Of a stretch of DNA of 64,000 nt, positions 8,639 to 16,654 are shown one piece after another (the first letter of the stretch is position 1; every line of letters starts with the position of its first letter). The notes beneath the pieces were generated by a model. That model was not told where the DNA came from. It did not search any database and saw only the letters and a list, made by a program, of their open reading frames with translations. Both the position numbers and the translations under genes were made by a program. This DNA is from Arsenicibacter rosenii. GTDB lineage: Bacteria; Bacteroidota; Bacteroidia; Cytophagales; Spirosomataceae. The stretch spans positions 124,001 to 188,000 of the forward strand of contig NZ_MORL01000002.1 of NCBI RefSeq assembly GCF_001870735.1, given 5' to 3'.

Positions 8639-10867
8639 TTATTTCGTCTCAGGATTCTCTGGGTTTGCTTTGATATCAGTACCCAACCGTTGCAGGTAAG
8701 CAATCAGGGCAATGATTTCTTTGTTTGGATTGGCCTTAATGCCCGCCCCTTTCAGGTTCGCTACAATTTTGTCTGCCTGTTTTTTCAGGTCATCGTTGGC
8801 GTATTTTTCGTAGCCGTCGTAGTAAGGGACTCCCAGCGTACGCATGGCCTTGATTTTATCCCCTGTGTTCGAAATGTCCAGATCGTTGTCGAGCAACCAG
8901 CCGTATGTTGGCATGATCGAGCCCGGCGACATACTGGTTGGGTCTTCCATGTGGTTGTAGTGCCATGAATCAGGGTACTTACCACCCACACGGTGCAAAT
9001 CCGGACCGGTCCGTTTAGAGCCCCACTGGAACGGGTGATCATACACAAACTCACCGGCTTTTGAGTATTCACCGTAGCGTTCCAGTTCATCGCGGAACGG
9101 CCGGACCATCTGCGAGTGGCAGGTATAACAGCCTTCGCGGATGTACAGGTCTCGACCATGTAACTCAAGCGGCGTGTACGGCTGTACGCTGGCAATCGTC
9201 GGTACGTTTGATTCTACCATAAACGTCGGGATGATTTCGACCAGACCACCGATCAGGACAATCACCAGCGACAGCACCATGAACTGAATCGGACGGCGTT
9301 CGAGGGCACGGTGCCAGAACTCCCCTTTTTCGTGAGTGGCGTGGAACAGACGGGCTGCCTGTGTTGACTCTTCAGGAATCAGTTTACCCGAAAGGGCTGT
9401 TTTGGCCAGGTTATAGCAACCAACCACGAAGCCACCCAGGTAGAGTACCCCGCCAATGCCGCGGAGGGCATACAGTGGTTTCAGAGCCGTTACGGTCTCC
9501 AGGAAGTTAGGGTATTTCAGGAAGCCTTCATCCGTAAAGGCTTTCCACATCGAGCTCTGCATGAAACCGGCCCAATACATCGGAACGGCATAGAACAGGA
9601 TACCCAGTGTGCCGGCCCAGAAGTGGAAATTGGCCATTTTAGTCGAAAACAGCGGTTTCCCGTACAGGCGGGGGAACAGCCAGTAAAGCATACCAAAGGT
9701 CAGAAAGCCGTTCCAGCCGAGAGCGCCTACGTGTACGTGGGCGACGGTCCAGTCGGTAAAGTGGCTGATGGCGTTTACGTTTTTCAGCGACAGCATCGGG
9801 CCTTCGAACGTGGCCATCCCGTAAGCCGTTACCGCGACTACCATGAATTTCAGTACGACATCATCGCGGACTTTGTCCCAGGCACCACGCAGGGTCATCA
9901 GACCGTTTACCATACCACCCCATGATGGCGCAATCAGCATGATCGAGAACACAACCCCCAGCGACTGTGCCCAGTCGGGCAGCGACGTATACAGTAAGTG
10001 GTGCGGGCCGGCCCAGATATAGAGGAAGATCAGCGACCAGAAGTGAACGATAGACAGGCGGTATGAGTACACCGGCCGGCCGGCTGCTTTGGGCAGGAAG
10101 TAGTACATCAGGCCCAGATACGGCGTGGTCAGGAAGAAGGCCACCGCATTGTGGCCATACCACCACTGCACCAGCGCATCCTGTACACCGGCATACCAGG
10201 AGTAGCTTTTTGTGAGGCTGATCGGCAGCTCAACAGAGTTAACGATGTGCAGCACGGCAACCGTTACAAGGGTAGCAATGTAGAACCAGATCCCAACGTA
10301 GATGTGTTCAATCCGGCGTTTGATGATGGTACCGAACATGTTGATACCGAATACCACCCAGATCAGGGTAATGGCAATGTCAATTGGCCATTCCAGTTCG
10401 GCATATTCCTTACCGGTTGTCAGACCCAGCGGCAGCGACAGCGCAGCCGCCAGAATAATCAGTTGCCAGCCCCAGAAGTGAATCTTGCTGAGGGTATCGC
10501 TGAACATCCGCGCTTTCAGCAGGCGTTGCATGGAATAATACACACCGGTAAAAATACCGTTACCGACGAAGGCAAAAATGACGGCATTGGTGTGCAGCGG
10601 CCGGATCCGGCCGAAGGTTGTGTACGGAATACCGAAGTTCAGGCTTGGGTACGCCAGCTGGAAAGCGGCCAGGACCCCTACCAGCATACCGATAAAGCCA
10701 AAGATCAGGGTAGCAACAGCGAAGTTCCGGACAATGGTGTTATCGTAGGAAAATTGCTCCAGATCCACCGGGCGTGCGTGCGCCGGATCCCGGTGGCCGG
10801 GTGCCGGTGGCAGGTCTGTTGCAACACCCCCGCCGGCGGTTTCTTTCAACAAGTCTTTTTGAATCAT
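8639..10867 (-). CDS. ccoNO: Fused cbb3 oxidase subunits I and II (CcoN-CcoO)
   Basis: A single 742-residue chain joins catalytic CcoN (about 40-500) to the monoheme cytochrome CcoO (about 520-742). In CcoN the ligands are readable: H92 (low-spin heme), H239 and the H289-H290 pair (CuB), H377 and H379 (hemes), and Y283 six residues before the CuB histidine pair, where the cross-linked tyrosine of cbb3 enzymes lies. CcoO has one CYTCH (C580-H584). Proton-pumping high-affinity O2 reduction at the cytoplasmic membrane. It follows ccoS by 12 bp. CcoN-CcoO fusions are known in Bacteroidota. Confidence 0.96.
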   Translation of the reverse strand: MIQKDLLKETAGGGVATDLPPAPGHRDPAHARPVDLEQFSYDNTIVRNFAVATLIFGFIGMLVGVLAAFQLAYPSLNFGIPYTTFGRIRPLHTNAVIFAFVGNGIFTGVYYSMQRLLKARMFSDTLSKIHFWGWQLIILAAALSLPLGLTTGKEYAELEWPIDIAITLIWVVFGINMFGTIIKRRIEHIYVGIWFYIATLVTVAVLHIVNSVELPISLTKSYSWYAGVQDALVQWWYGHNAVAFFLTTPYLGLMYYFLPKAAGRPVYSYRLSIVHFWSLIFLYIWAGPHHLLYTSLPDWAQSLGVVFSIMLIAPSWGGMVNGLMTLRGAWDKVRDDVVLKFMVVAVTAYGMATFEGPMLSLKNVNAISHFTDWTVAHVHVGALGWNGFLTFGMLYWLFPRLYGKPLFSTKMANFHFWAGTLGILFYAVPMYWAGFMQSSMWKAFTDEGFLKYPNFLETVTALKPLYALRGIGGVLYLGGFVVGCYNLAKTALSGKLIPEESTQAARLFHATHEKGEFWHRALERRPIQFMVLSLVIVLIGGLVEIIPTFMVESNVPTIASVQPYTPLELHGRDLYIREGCYTCHSQMVRPFRDELERYGEYSKAGEFVYDHPFQWGSKRTGPDLHRVGGKYPDSWHYNHMEDPTSMSPGSIMPTYGWLLDNDLDISNTGDKIKAMRTLGVPYYDGYEKYANDDLKKQADKIVANLKGAGIKANPNKEIIALIAYLQRLGTDIKANPENPETK

Positions 10868-10879
10868 GGCACTGAGTAA

Positions 10880-11041
10880 TTATAGGACGGAAGAAGGATT
10901 TTCGTTATCGTCGAACAGGATCCGGACCGAAGGCGTATAGTCGTCGTCGAATTGCCCCCGCCGGACCGACCAGACGAAAGCACCCAGGAATCCCCCGGCT
11001 ACAATCAGACTAAAGGTGATAAGTACATAGATAGCAGCCAT
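10880..11041 (-). CDS. ccoS: cbb3 oxidase assembly protein CcoS
   Basis: A small single-helix protein (53 residues from ATG 11039-11041). The helix AAIYVLITFSLIVAGGFLGAF is followed by VRRGQFDDDYTPSVRILFDD, the typical CcoS tail. CcoS is needed for heme and copper insertion into CcoN. The open frame extends eight codons further upstream, but the family begins just before the helix. First gene of the cco operon; the copper ATPase gene ccoI that often precedes it is not in this window. Confidence 0.9.
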   Translation of the reverse strand: MAAIYVLITFSLIVAGGFLGAFVWSVRRGQFDDDYTPSVRILFDDNENPSSVL

Positions 11042-11070
11042 AGCTTTGTCATTTTGGATACACAAAGCTA
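11041..11070 (-). promoter_or_regulatory. Promoter -7 element inside a 9-bp dyad ahead of ccoS
   Basis: On the minus strand TAGCTTTG (11063-11070) matches the TAnnTTTG element; no clear TTG is seen at -33. It forms one half of an inverted repeat (11041-11049 and 11062-11070, 9 bp each, 12-bp spacer) that ends at the ccoS start codon, so it could be an operator or a leader hairpin. Confidence 0.45.
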
Positions 11071-11156
11071 CCGCCTGCCCATCTGCGGGTACATGATGGG
11101 TATCAGCGGCGAAATATGATATTAATCAGATAAGTAAGCGCCGTAGGGCGATTAGG

Positions 11157-11837
11157 TTACGCGAGGTTATTCTGGTTGTATTTGCTGACCCAGAAACTGC
11201 CGGTCGCGAAGAGGCAGAGCAGGATGTAAAGAATCTGGTTGGTTTTCCAGTAAAAGTCGAAGCGTTCGGCTTCGTGTTCGGTGAAGGCGTACTGGCTGAA
11301 GAGGTAAATAAAAAACGTGCCTGTGCTGTAGAGCAGCAGACCGGCACTGAGCCAGAAGAGGGGATAGACCAGCAGATTGCGGACCCTGAGCTGAGTCATC
11401 CACCAGGAGAAGGTAATGAGGATAATCACAATGATCATCAGCCGGAAAATGGCGTGGCCGAAGGCGGAAAATTCATTGGCTTTCAGGTCAATCCAGAAGC
11501 TGACCGCGACAGATGCAAAGGCAAGACCTGTCAGCAGGCGAATCCAGAAGCGCTGGGTCGGGAATGAAGCCGCCTGATCATAAATACCACCCAGCAGCAG
11601 GATGTCGATCAGGATAGAGCCATTGTAGATGTGGAGGTTATGCCAGCCGTTAAGCGCATACCAGATCGTCAGGTTGATCTTCAGGAAAGACAATAAAAAA
11701 TAGATTACTGCCAGCCGGATTGCCTTTTCTTCGTGTTGCCAACGATAAAAGCCAATCACGACCGGCAGTAATACCAGTAAATCTTCAATGTAATCGAGGG
11801 GATATTTTTGGGCACTCTCTAAAATTGTATCCCACAT
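11157..11837 (-). CDS. Polytopic membrane protein of unknown function
   Basis: About 226 residues from ATG 11835-11837, with roughly seven hydrophobic segments (among them DLLVLLPVVIGFYRW, LIDILLLGGIYDQAASF and YILLCLFATGSFWV). I recognise no family. The start was placed after the stop of the upstream gene (11848); a longer open frame would overlap that gene. An AGGAGG lies 17 nt upstream, rather far for a ribosome site. It lies between ccoS and a small hypothetical gene on the same strand. No active-site motif is seen. Confidence 0.75.
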   Translation of the reverse strand: MWDTILESAQKYPLDYIEDLLVLLPVVIGFYRWQHEEKAIRLAVIYFLLSFLKINLTIWYALNGWHNLHIYNGSILIDILLLGGIYDQAASFPTQRFWIRLLTGLAFASVAVSFWIDLKANEFSAFGHAIFRLMIIVIILITFSWWMTQLRVRNLLVYPLFWLSAGLLLYSTGTFFIYLFSQYAFTEHEAERFDFYWKTNQILYILLCLFATGSFWVSKYNQNNLA

Positions 11838-11847
11838 AAACGCATGT

Positions 11848-12243
11848 TTATTGACCTCCTGAACAATGTGTCGGGCATGGCATACCATCGCCGTAAGTAC
11901 CGGAATCATCATCGCCCGGCATATCCTTTAATCCGTCGGGTACACGGTGGATGTCGTTTCCGTGTTTATCGATGCCTACCAGAATCAGACTTGGTTTACC
12001 TTCATTACGGCCGTAATAGATACGGATACCCCTACAGCTTTCATTGCTGAAAATCTGATCGAATACCTCCTTACTGAAGGCTTCGGCGTTGATACGGGTG
12101 GCACGGTCCGGAAACTCTTTCTGGTATTGGTCAATGCGGGGACGCACTTCGCTTATCTTGAATTGCCGGCCGGCACGATCGAACGGGAATGGCTCATTTA
12201 TGTCTTTCACTGTTTGAAGGAATTTAGTCGTAACTTCTTTCAA
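11848..12243 (-). CDS. Conserved hypothetical protein
   Basis: 131 residues with no signal peptide or membrane helix, so probably cytoplasmic. It has a KEVTTKFLQTVKDINEPFPFDR start, a RIYYGRNEGKPSLILVGIDKHGNDI middle strand and a short C-terminus with PTHC. I do not recognise the family. It is 10 bp upstream of the membrane-protein gene and probably cotranscribed. Codon use is like its neighbours. Confidence 0.75.
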   Translation of the reverse strand: MKEVTTKFLQTVKDINEPFPFDRAGRQFKISEVRPRIDQYQKEFPDRATRINAEAFSKEVFDQIFSNESCRGIRIYYGRNEGKPSLILVGIDKHGNDIHRVPDGLKDMPGDDDSGTYGDGMPCPTHCSGGQ

Positions 12244-12397
12244 ATATGTAGCATAAAAGTGCCATATGGGCCATTATATGAATAAATGCCGTAATTTTCC
12301 CGAGCGGAATGCGTAGTTTTACGCAGTCTGCCTACCCGAAAAATACCGGAATTTATAATTGCGTAGTTATGCGCTAAAACATGGCCTTTGCTGGCAT

Positions 12398-12405
12398 TAC
12401 TTTTG
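12398..12405 (+). promoter_or_regulatory. Orphan plus-strand promoter element
   Basis: TACTTTTG fits TAnnTTTG. No clear TTG is found about 19-21 bp upstream. It points to a 60-90 nt gene-free stretch that ends in a strong plus-strand terminator, see the terminator at 12467. Confidence 0.35.
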
Positions 12406-12466
12406 CAAAGAACTTACAGAAAAGACTATAAACTATAATTTCTCATCTCATAGGTTAGGTGAAAAG

Positions 12467-12494
12467 AGCCGGAGCATTGCACCGGCTTTTTTTT
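12467..12494 (+). terminator. Terminator hairpin with T8 tract, orphan on the plus strand
   Basis: Stem 12467-12472 with 12482-12487 (AGCCGG/CCGGCT), followed by eight T on the plus strand. No plus-strand gene ends here. On the minus strand it lies after the lipoprotein gene (stop at 12493), where the downstream sequence is CTTTTC, so it may act in that direction too. The 249-bp gap 12244-12492 holds nothing else recognised. Confidence 0.65.
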
Positions 12495-12948
12495 ATCGTT
12501 TCACCTGAACCGGCAGGTCTTCCAGCTGCGCATAACTCAGCTTCCAGGTGTTATCATCTCCCTTTTTCCAGAGCAGGATAAAATTACCTTCGCCAATGCC
12601 GTGAGGCTGGTCAGGGGTTTCGGGTAAGACATCAACCGAGAAAGTACCGGCTTCGTAAGCCGTTTTCTCGTCAACTGTTGAACTGATGACGTTTGTTTTC
12701 AGGTCATTAAGGGTCGGTAAGGTCTCCCGTACCCATTTGCTGCCTACTTCGGATTTTCCTTTATAGTGAGCGTTACCCTGCACAAACTGAACGTCTTCGG
12801 CCAGAAAGCCAATGATTTTATCCGGCTCCTTGTTGTTCCAGGCCGAAATAAACTGCTGATTCAGATCCTGTATGTTGACGGAGTCGCCCGATTTTGAACA
12901 GGCGGTTAAGAAGGCTGTTGCGAAAACAAGCCAAAGAAATGATTTCAT
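12493..12948 (-). CDS. SnoaL/DUF4440-like lipoprotein
   Basis: About 151 residues from ATG 12946-12948. A lipoprotein signal peptide ends in LTACSK (lipobox, acylated Cys). The rest reads as an NTF2/SnoaL-like fold of the DUF4440 kind: NQQFISAWNNKEPDKIIGFLAEDVQFV, then GNFILLWKKGDDNTWKLSY at the C-terminus. Such proteins are small ligand-binding or enzyme-like cone-shaped folds; no catalytic residues can be assigned. Probably outer-membrane anchored facing the periplasm. A monocistronic unit. Confidence 0.82.
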   Translation of the reverse strand: MKSFLWLVFATAFLTACSKSGDSVNIQDLNQQFISAWNNKEPDKIIGFLAEDVQFVQGNAHYKGKSEVGSKWVRETLPTLNDLKTNVISSTVDEKTAYEAGTFSVDVLPETPDQPHGIGEGNFILLWKKGDDNTWKLSYAQLEDLPVQVKR

Positions 12949-12973
12949 GATGTTGAGCTTTTTGTGAATGATG

Positions 12974-13005
12974 AAAAGCGGCATCCGGCCCCTCGCCGGA
13001 TGCCG
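12974..13005 (-). terminator. Terminator of the glycine-zipper gene
   Basis: A perfect 11-bp stem (12979-12989 with 12995-13005) and a 5-nt loop, then CTTTTC on the minus strand. It is 6 bp after the stop codon at 13012. Confidence 0.8.
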
Positions 13006-13011
13006 GATGAA

Positions 13012-13509
13012 TTACCAGCTTTTCCGCCGGAATTCCGACGACGCGTAAGGTGCCGACTGATCGCCGACCGAGTTGTTGGGCAGATAAACCGCCGTATTGA
13101 CATAGGCAGCCGGGCTGGCTACGGCACTGTAAACCGGTGCCTGAGCCGCTGCATTGACCGCCGCGTTAGCCGGGGTTACCGGCAACGGTTTTTTTGCTGC
13201 CTCAGCGCGGGCAAGGGCGGCCCGCTCAGCGGCAGCGCGCTCTGCGGCGGCGCGGGCGCGGGCTTTGTTCTTATTATCCTGATGTTTACCGATGGCGTAA
13301 CCGGCTGCACCGCCTACTACACCGCCGATAACACCGCCTACCACGCGGTTCCGTTTATTGATAATGGCACCGGCTGCCCCACCGGCAGCTGCTCCGATCA
13401 CTGTACCACGAGCCTGCGGACTCCATTTACGGCGCTGTGCAAAGCTCGACACGTCGAATGTTAACACAAGGGCCAGTGTAAGTATGAATAAATTGCGGAT
13501 CGTTTTCAT
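13012..13509 (-). CDS. Glycine-zipper (YMGG-like) exported protein
   Basis: About 165 residues from ATG 13507-13509. A signal peptide (KTIRNLFILTLALVLTFDVSSFAQ) is followed by a glycine-zipper segment, GTVIGAAAGGAAGAIINKRN then VVGGVIGGVVGGAAGYAIGK, which forms membrane-inserting helices in the family. An Ala/Arg-rich probable coiled coil (KARARAAAERAAAERAALARAEAAKK) and an Ala/Pro-rich tail follow. Role unknown; proteins of this type usually sit in the envelope. A longer open frame to 13554 is likely not used. Confidence 0.85.
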   Translation of the reverse strand: MKTIRNLFILTLALVLTFDVSSFAQRRKWSPQARGTVIGAAAGGAAGAIINKRNRVVGGVIGGVVGGAAGYAIGKHQDNKNKARARAAAERAAAERAALARAEAAKKPLPVTPANAAVNAAAQAPVYSAVASPAAYVNTAVYLPNNSVGDQSAPYASSEFRRKSW

Positions 13510-13772
13510 TGTTTTGTCGTTTAAAATGCTGACTTGCTTACGGTTTTTGTTCAAACTGAAGGACTTATATGAAGGTTTCGGATTTTTATTTTCCTGCCCT
13601 CCGTTTAGTAGCTCCCGGCTTTTCAGTAGCTGAACAAGATGTTAGACAGCCGGAAGGCCGTTGTTGTTTAAACAGCCATTCCGGAAAATCGATGAAATCC
13701 GGTATCCGGTCGACAGATCCGGCCTCCGGATGGATGAGGGGTGCGGTTGCCGGCCCATGAAAAAAATCAGCA

Positions 13773-16487
13773 TCAGTGGCCCCATCCGGTAACCTTCCGG
13801 AGCAACTGGATCAGCAGCACGGGGAGCAAACCCGCTGCCAGAATCAGTTCCAGAGGGGCGGCGGTCAGTTCCTGAATTGAGAGGACGCTCCGCAGGAACG
13901 GCACAAAATAGGTGAGCAACAGGATGCCCGTACAGAGCAGAATGGCCCACCAGATATATTTATTCCGCGTGATCTCATTTTTAAATAACCGGCCGAACGT
14001 GACATCACCGGAGTACAGATTAAACACGTGAAAGAGTTGGGCCACCGACAGGCTGTAAAACGTCACCGTGTTGGCTTCAGCCTGTGTAAAACCCAGTTCA
14101 TGGATACCGATCCAGAAAATACCCAGCACCGAAAGGGTCATGGCCAGCGCATAGGCAACCACCAGCCGCCAGTCAGCGGCGATCAGGATGGGTTGCTTCG
14201 GGTCGCGGGGCGGTTCGTGCATCAGTTGCCGGTTTTCGCGCCCGACGCCCAGTGCCAGCGCCGGAAATACGTCGGTGACGATGTTGATGAACAAAATCTG
14301 GAGCGGCAGCAGCGGATTGCCGACATTCAGAAAACCGGCAAACGTGACGACAAAGATCTCGCTGAGGTTACACGACAACAGAAAAAGGACAAATTTGCGG
14401 ATGTTCTCAAAAATAACCCGTCCCTGCCCGATGGCTTTCACAATCGAGGCAAAGGAGTCGTCTTTCAGGACCATATCGGCAGTTTCGGCGGCTACCTGAG
14501 TTCCCCGAAGCCCCATCGCAATCCCAATATCCGACTTCTTGAGCGCCGGCGCATCATTGACACCGTCGCCAGTCATCCCGACAATGTCGCCGTGCTGCTG
14601 GTACAGGTCAATCATGTCGAGTTTCTGGGCCGGATTCACCCGCGCAAACACGCGGCTTTCCATAATGCGGGCCTTTTCGGCATCCGATAGCTCGCCAATG
14701 GGTTTCAGGTCTTTGCCGGTAAGCACCAGCGTTTCATCCTCATCCACCAGTTTCACCTGTCTGGCAATGGTCAGGGCGGTGGCCGGATGGTCGCCGGTAA
14801 CCATGATGACCTTAATACCGGCTTTGCGGCATTCTTCCAGCGCCGGTGTTACTTCTGTGCGTGGCGGGTCGAGAAAACCGATCAGGCCCAGATAGGTCAG
14901 GTCGCTGCCGGCAAAGTCATCGCCGGGTCTGGTATCTGTGGTGCGACAGGCAAACCCCAGTGTCCGTAGCCCGTCGGCGGCCATTTGCTCCGACACGTCC
15001 TGTTGCGCCTGGCGGGTTTTCTCATCAAGGCCGGTACACCGCTCCATGACTTCCTCAATCGCCCCTTTCACCGCAACGAAGTATTTCCCGCCGGGGGCGG
15101 GCATCTCGGCCAGCTGCCCGGCGTTTACCTCGTGCAGCGTTCCCATGATACGGGTGTCGGAACTGAACGCCTTTTCCGCCTGCCGTGGCCACTGACTTTT
15201 AAGCGTGTCAATATCCTTGCCGGTGCTGTAGGCCCATTTCAGCAGAGCTACCTCAACCGGATCGCCGATTTCTTTGTGGGGTTCCTGATCCGTGTCATAG
15301 TCCGCATTATTACACAGGATACCGGTCAGCATCAGCAACTGGCTGTTGTCTGTTGCCGGTAAAGCCTGATCCCCTGCCGAAACGCGCTGTGTTTTTGCAG
15401 CGGCATCAATTTGAAGCTCAGCATAGCCCTCCGGTGTCTGGATGGCGTGTACTTCAATCCGGTTCTGGGTGAGGGTGCCGGTCTTGTCGGTGAAAATAAC
15501 GTTGGTACTGCCCAGGGTTTCCACCGCCGATAACCGTTTTACGATTACCTTTTTACGGGCCAGCCGCAGCATGCCATACGCCAGGGCGATGGTCGAAACG
15601 ACTGACATACCCTCAGGGATAGCGGCAATAGCCAGCGCAACCGACGTTTTGATGAGCGATTCCGGCTCTTCGCCCCGGAGCAGGCCCACGCCCAGAAACA
15701 GGATGGCCAGCCCGAGCGTCACCCAGATCAGGACCCTGGCCAGCGAGTCGAGCTTTTCTTCGAGCGGCGTAGCGGTCCGTTCGGCTTCTTCGACCATAGT
15801 GGCAATTTTGCCCAGTTCGGTCTCCTGTCCGATGCCGGTGACGACGGCCTTACCGTTGCCGGCCGTCACGGCTGTACCTTTAAACAGGCGGTTATACTGG
15901 TCGCCCAGCGGCGCATCGGCTTCGGGCGTGTCAGTCTGCTTGGCAACGGGCAACGACTCGCCGGTCAGCGACGACTCGTTGACTTCGAGCTGATTGACGT
16001 CGAACAGGTTGGCATCAGCTGCCACCACATCACCGGCTTCGACGATCAGCACGTCGCCGATGGTCAGTTCTTCCGATGATATTTCGTGGACGCGGCCGTT
16101 GCGCAGCACGCGGGCGGGAGCCGTATCCATTTGCCGGAGCGCATCCATCGACTGTTGAGCGTTCCATTCCAGCACAAATCCGGTTATGGCGTTGATCAGT
16201 ACAACAGCAATGATGGCCCAGCCCTCAACCGTATCCTCCAGGACAAAGGAAATGACAGCGGCGGCGGCCAGAATCCAGACAATGATGCTGTTAAACTGTC
16301 GGACTGCTATCTGAAAAGCTGATTCCCGTTTGGCTTCCTGAAGTGCATTCGGACCATGCTCGTCAAAACGCTGTTTTGCCTCAGCGTCAGTCAATCCGCG
16401 TTGCAGATCGACCTTGAATTGGTCGGGTAATCCGGCTACCGGAATTTGATGCGGTAGCATAGGGGGATTCGAAGCCTTGGTTGTCAT
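13773..16487 (-). CDS. P2-type cation-transporting ATPase (calcium pump-like)
   Basis: A 904-residue P-type ATPase of the P2 class. Order: a cation-ATPase N domain (GLTDAEAKQRFDEHGPNAL, 31-49), TGES at 175-178 (actuator), a PEG helix (AIPEGMSVV, near 290), and the phosphorylation motif DKTGTLT with D334. TGDHPATA and TGDGVNDAPAL follow in the hinge region, then a C-terminal bundle of membrane helices. The full length is intact. The substrate is probably Ca2+, by similarity to bacterial SERCA/PMCA-like pumps; Mg2+, Mn2+ or other ions cannot be excluded. It lacks an N-terminal metal-binding domain, so it is not the missing CcoI. The gap 13510-13772 is rich in TCCGG units but no gene is seen. 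Confidence 0.93.
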   Translation of the reverse strand: MTTKASNPPMLPHQIPVAGLPDQFKVDLQRGLTDAEAKQRFDEHGPNALQEAKRESAFQIAVRQFNSIIVWILAAAAVISFVLEDTVEGWAIIAVVLINAITGFVLEWNAQQSMDALRQMDTAPARVLRNGRVHEISSEELTIGDVLIVEAGDVVAADANLFDVNQLEVNESSLTGESLPVAKQTDTPEADAPLGDQYNRLFKGTAVTAGNGKAVVTGIGQETELGKIATMVEEAERTATPLEEKLDSLARVLIWVTLGLAILFLGVGLLRGEEPESLIKTSVALAIAAIPEGMSVVSTIALAYGMLRLARKKVIVKRLSAVETLGSTNVIFTDKTGTLTQNRIEVHAIQTPEGYAELQIDAAAKTQRVSAGDQALPATDNSQLLMLTGILCNNADYDTDQEPHKEIGDPVEVALLKWAYSTGKDIDTLKSQWPRQAEKAFSSDTRIMGTLHEVNAGQLAEMPAPGGKYFVAVKGAIEEVMERCTGLDEKTRQAQQDVSEQMAADGLRTLGFACRTTDTRPGDDFAGSDLTYLGLIGFLDPPRTEVTPALEECRKAGIKVIMVTGDHPATALTIARQVKLVDEDETLVLTGKDLKPIGELSDAEKARIMESRVFARVNPAQKLDMIDLYQQHGDIVGMTGDGVNDAPALKKSDIGIAMGLRGTQVAAETADMVLKDDSFASIVKAIGQGRVIFENIRKFVLFLLSCNLSEIFVVTFAGFLNVGNPLLPLQILFINIVTDVFPALALGVGRENRQLMHEPPRDPKQPILIAADWRLVVAYALAMTLSVLGIFWIGIHELGFTQAEANTVTFYSLSVAQLFHVFNLYSGDVTFGRLFKNEITRNKYIWWAILLCTGILLLTYFVPFLRSVLSIQELTAAPLELILAAGLLPVLLIQLLRKVTGWGH

Positions 16488-16654
16488 AACGCGTGTATAG
16501 AAGTAGTACTAAGCTAACGGGATTCGGTATATGAAAGTTAGTAATGTGTCTTTAAATATACTTTTGTCACTCGTTGCTACTATATAGTGCATATCGTGTT
16601 AAGTTTTAGTAGTTTTATTCGTTCATGTAATTCCTCAATCCGACAATACCCATT

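Noticed and set aside
10151-10879. 242-codon plus-strand frame opposite ccoNO
   Set aside because: Shadow of CcoNO; no start signal and no family features.
13773-16487. The missing cbb3 copper ATPase CcoI
   Set aside because: The P-type ATPase here has no CxxC metal domain or CPC motif; it is a P2-type (calcium-like) pump.
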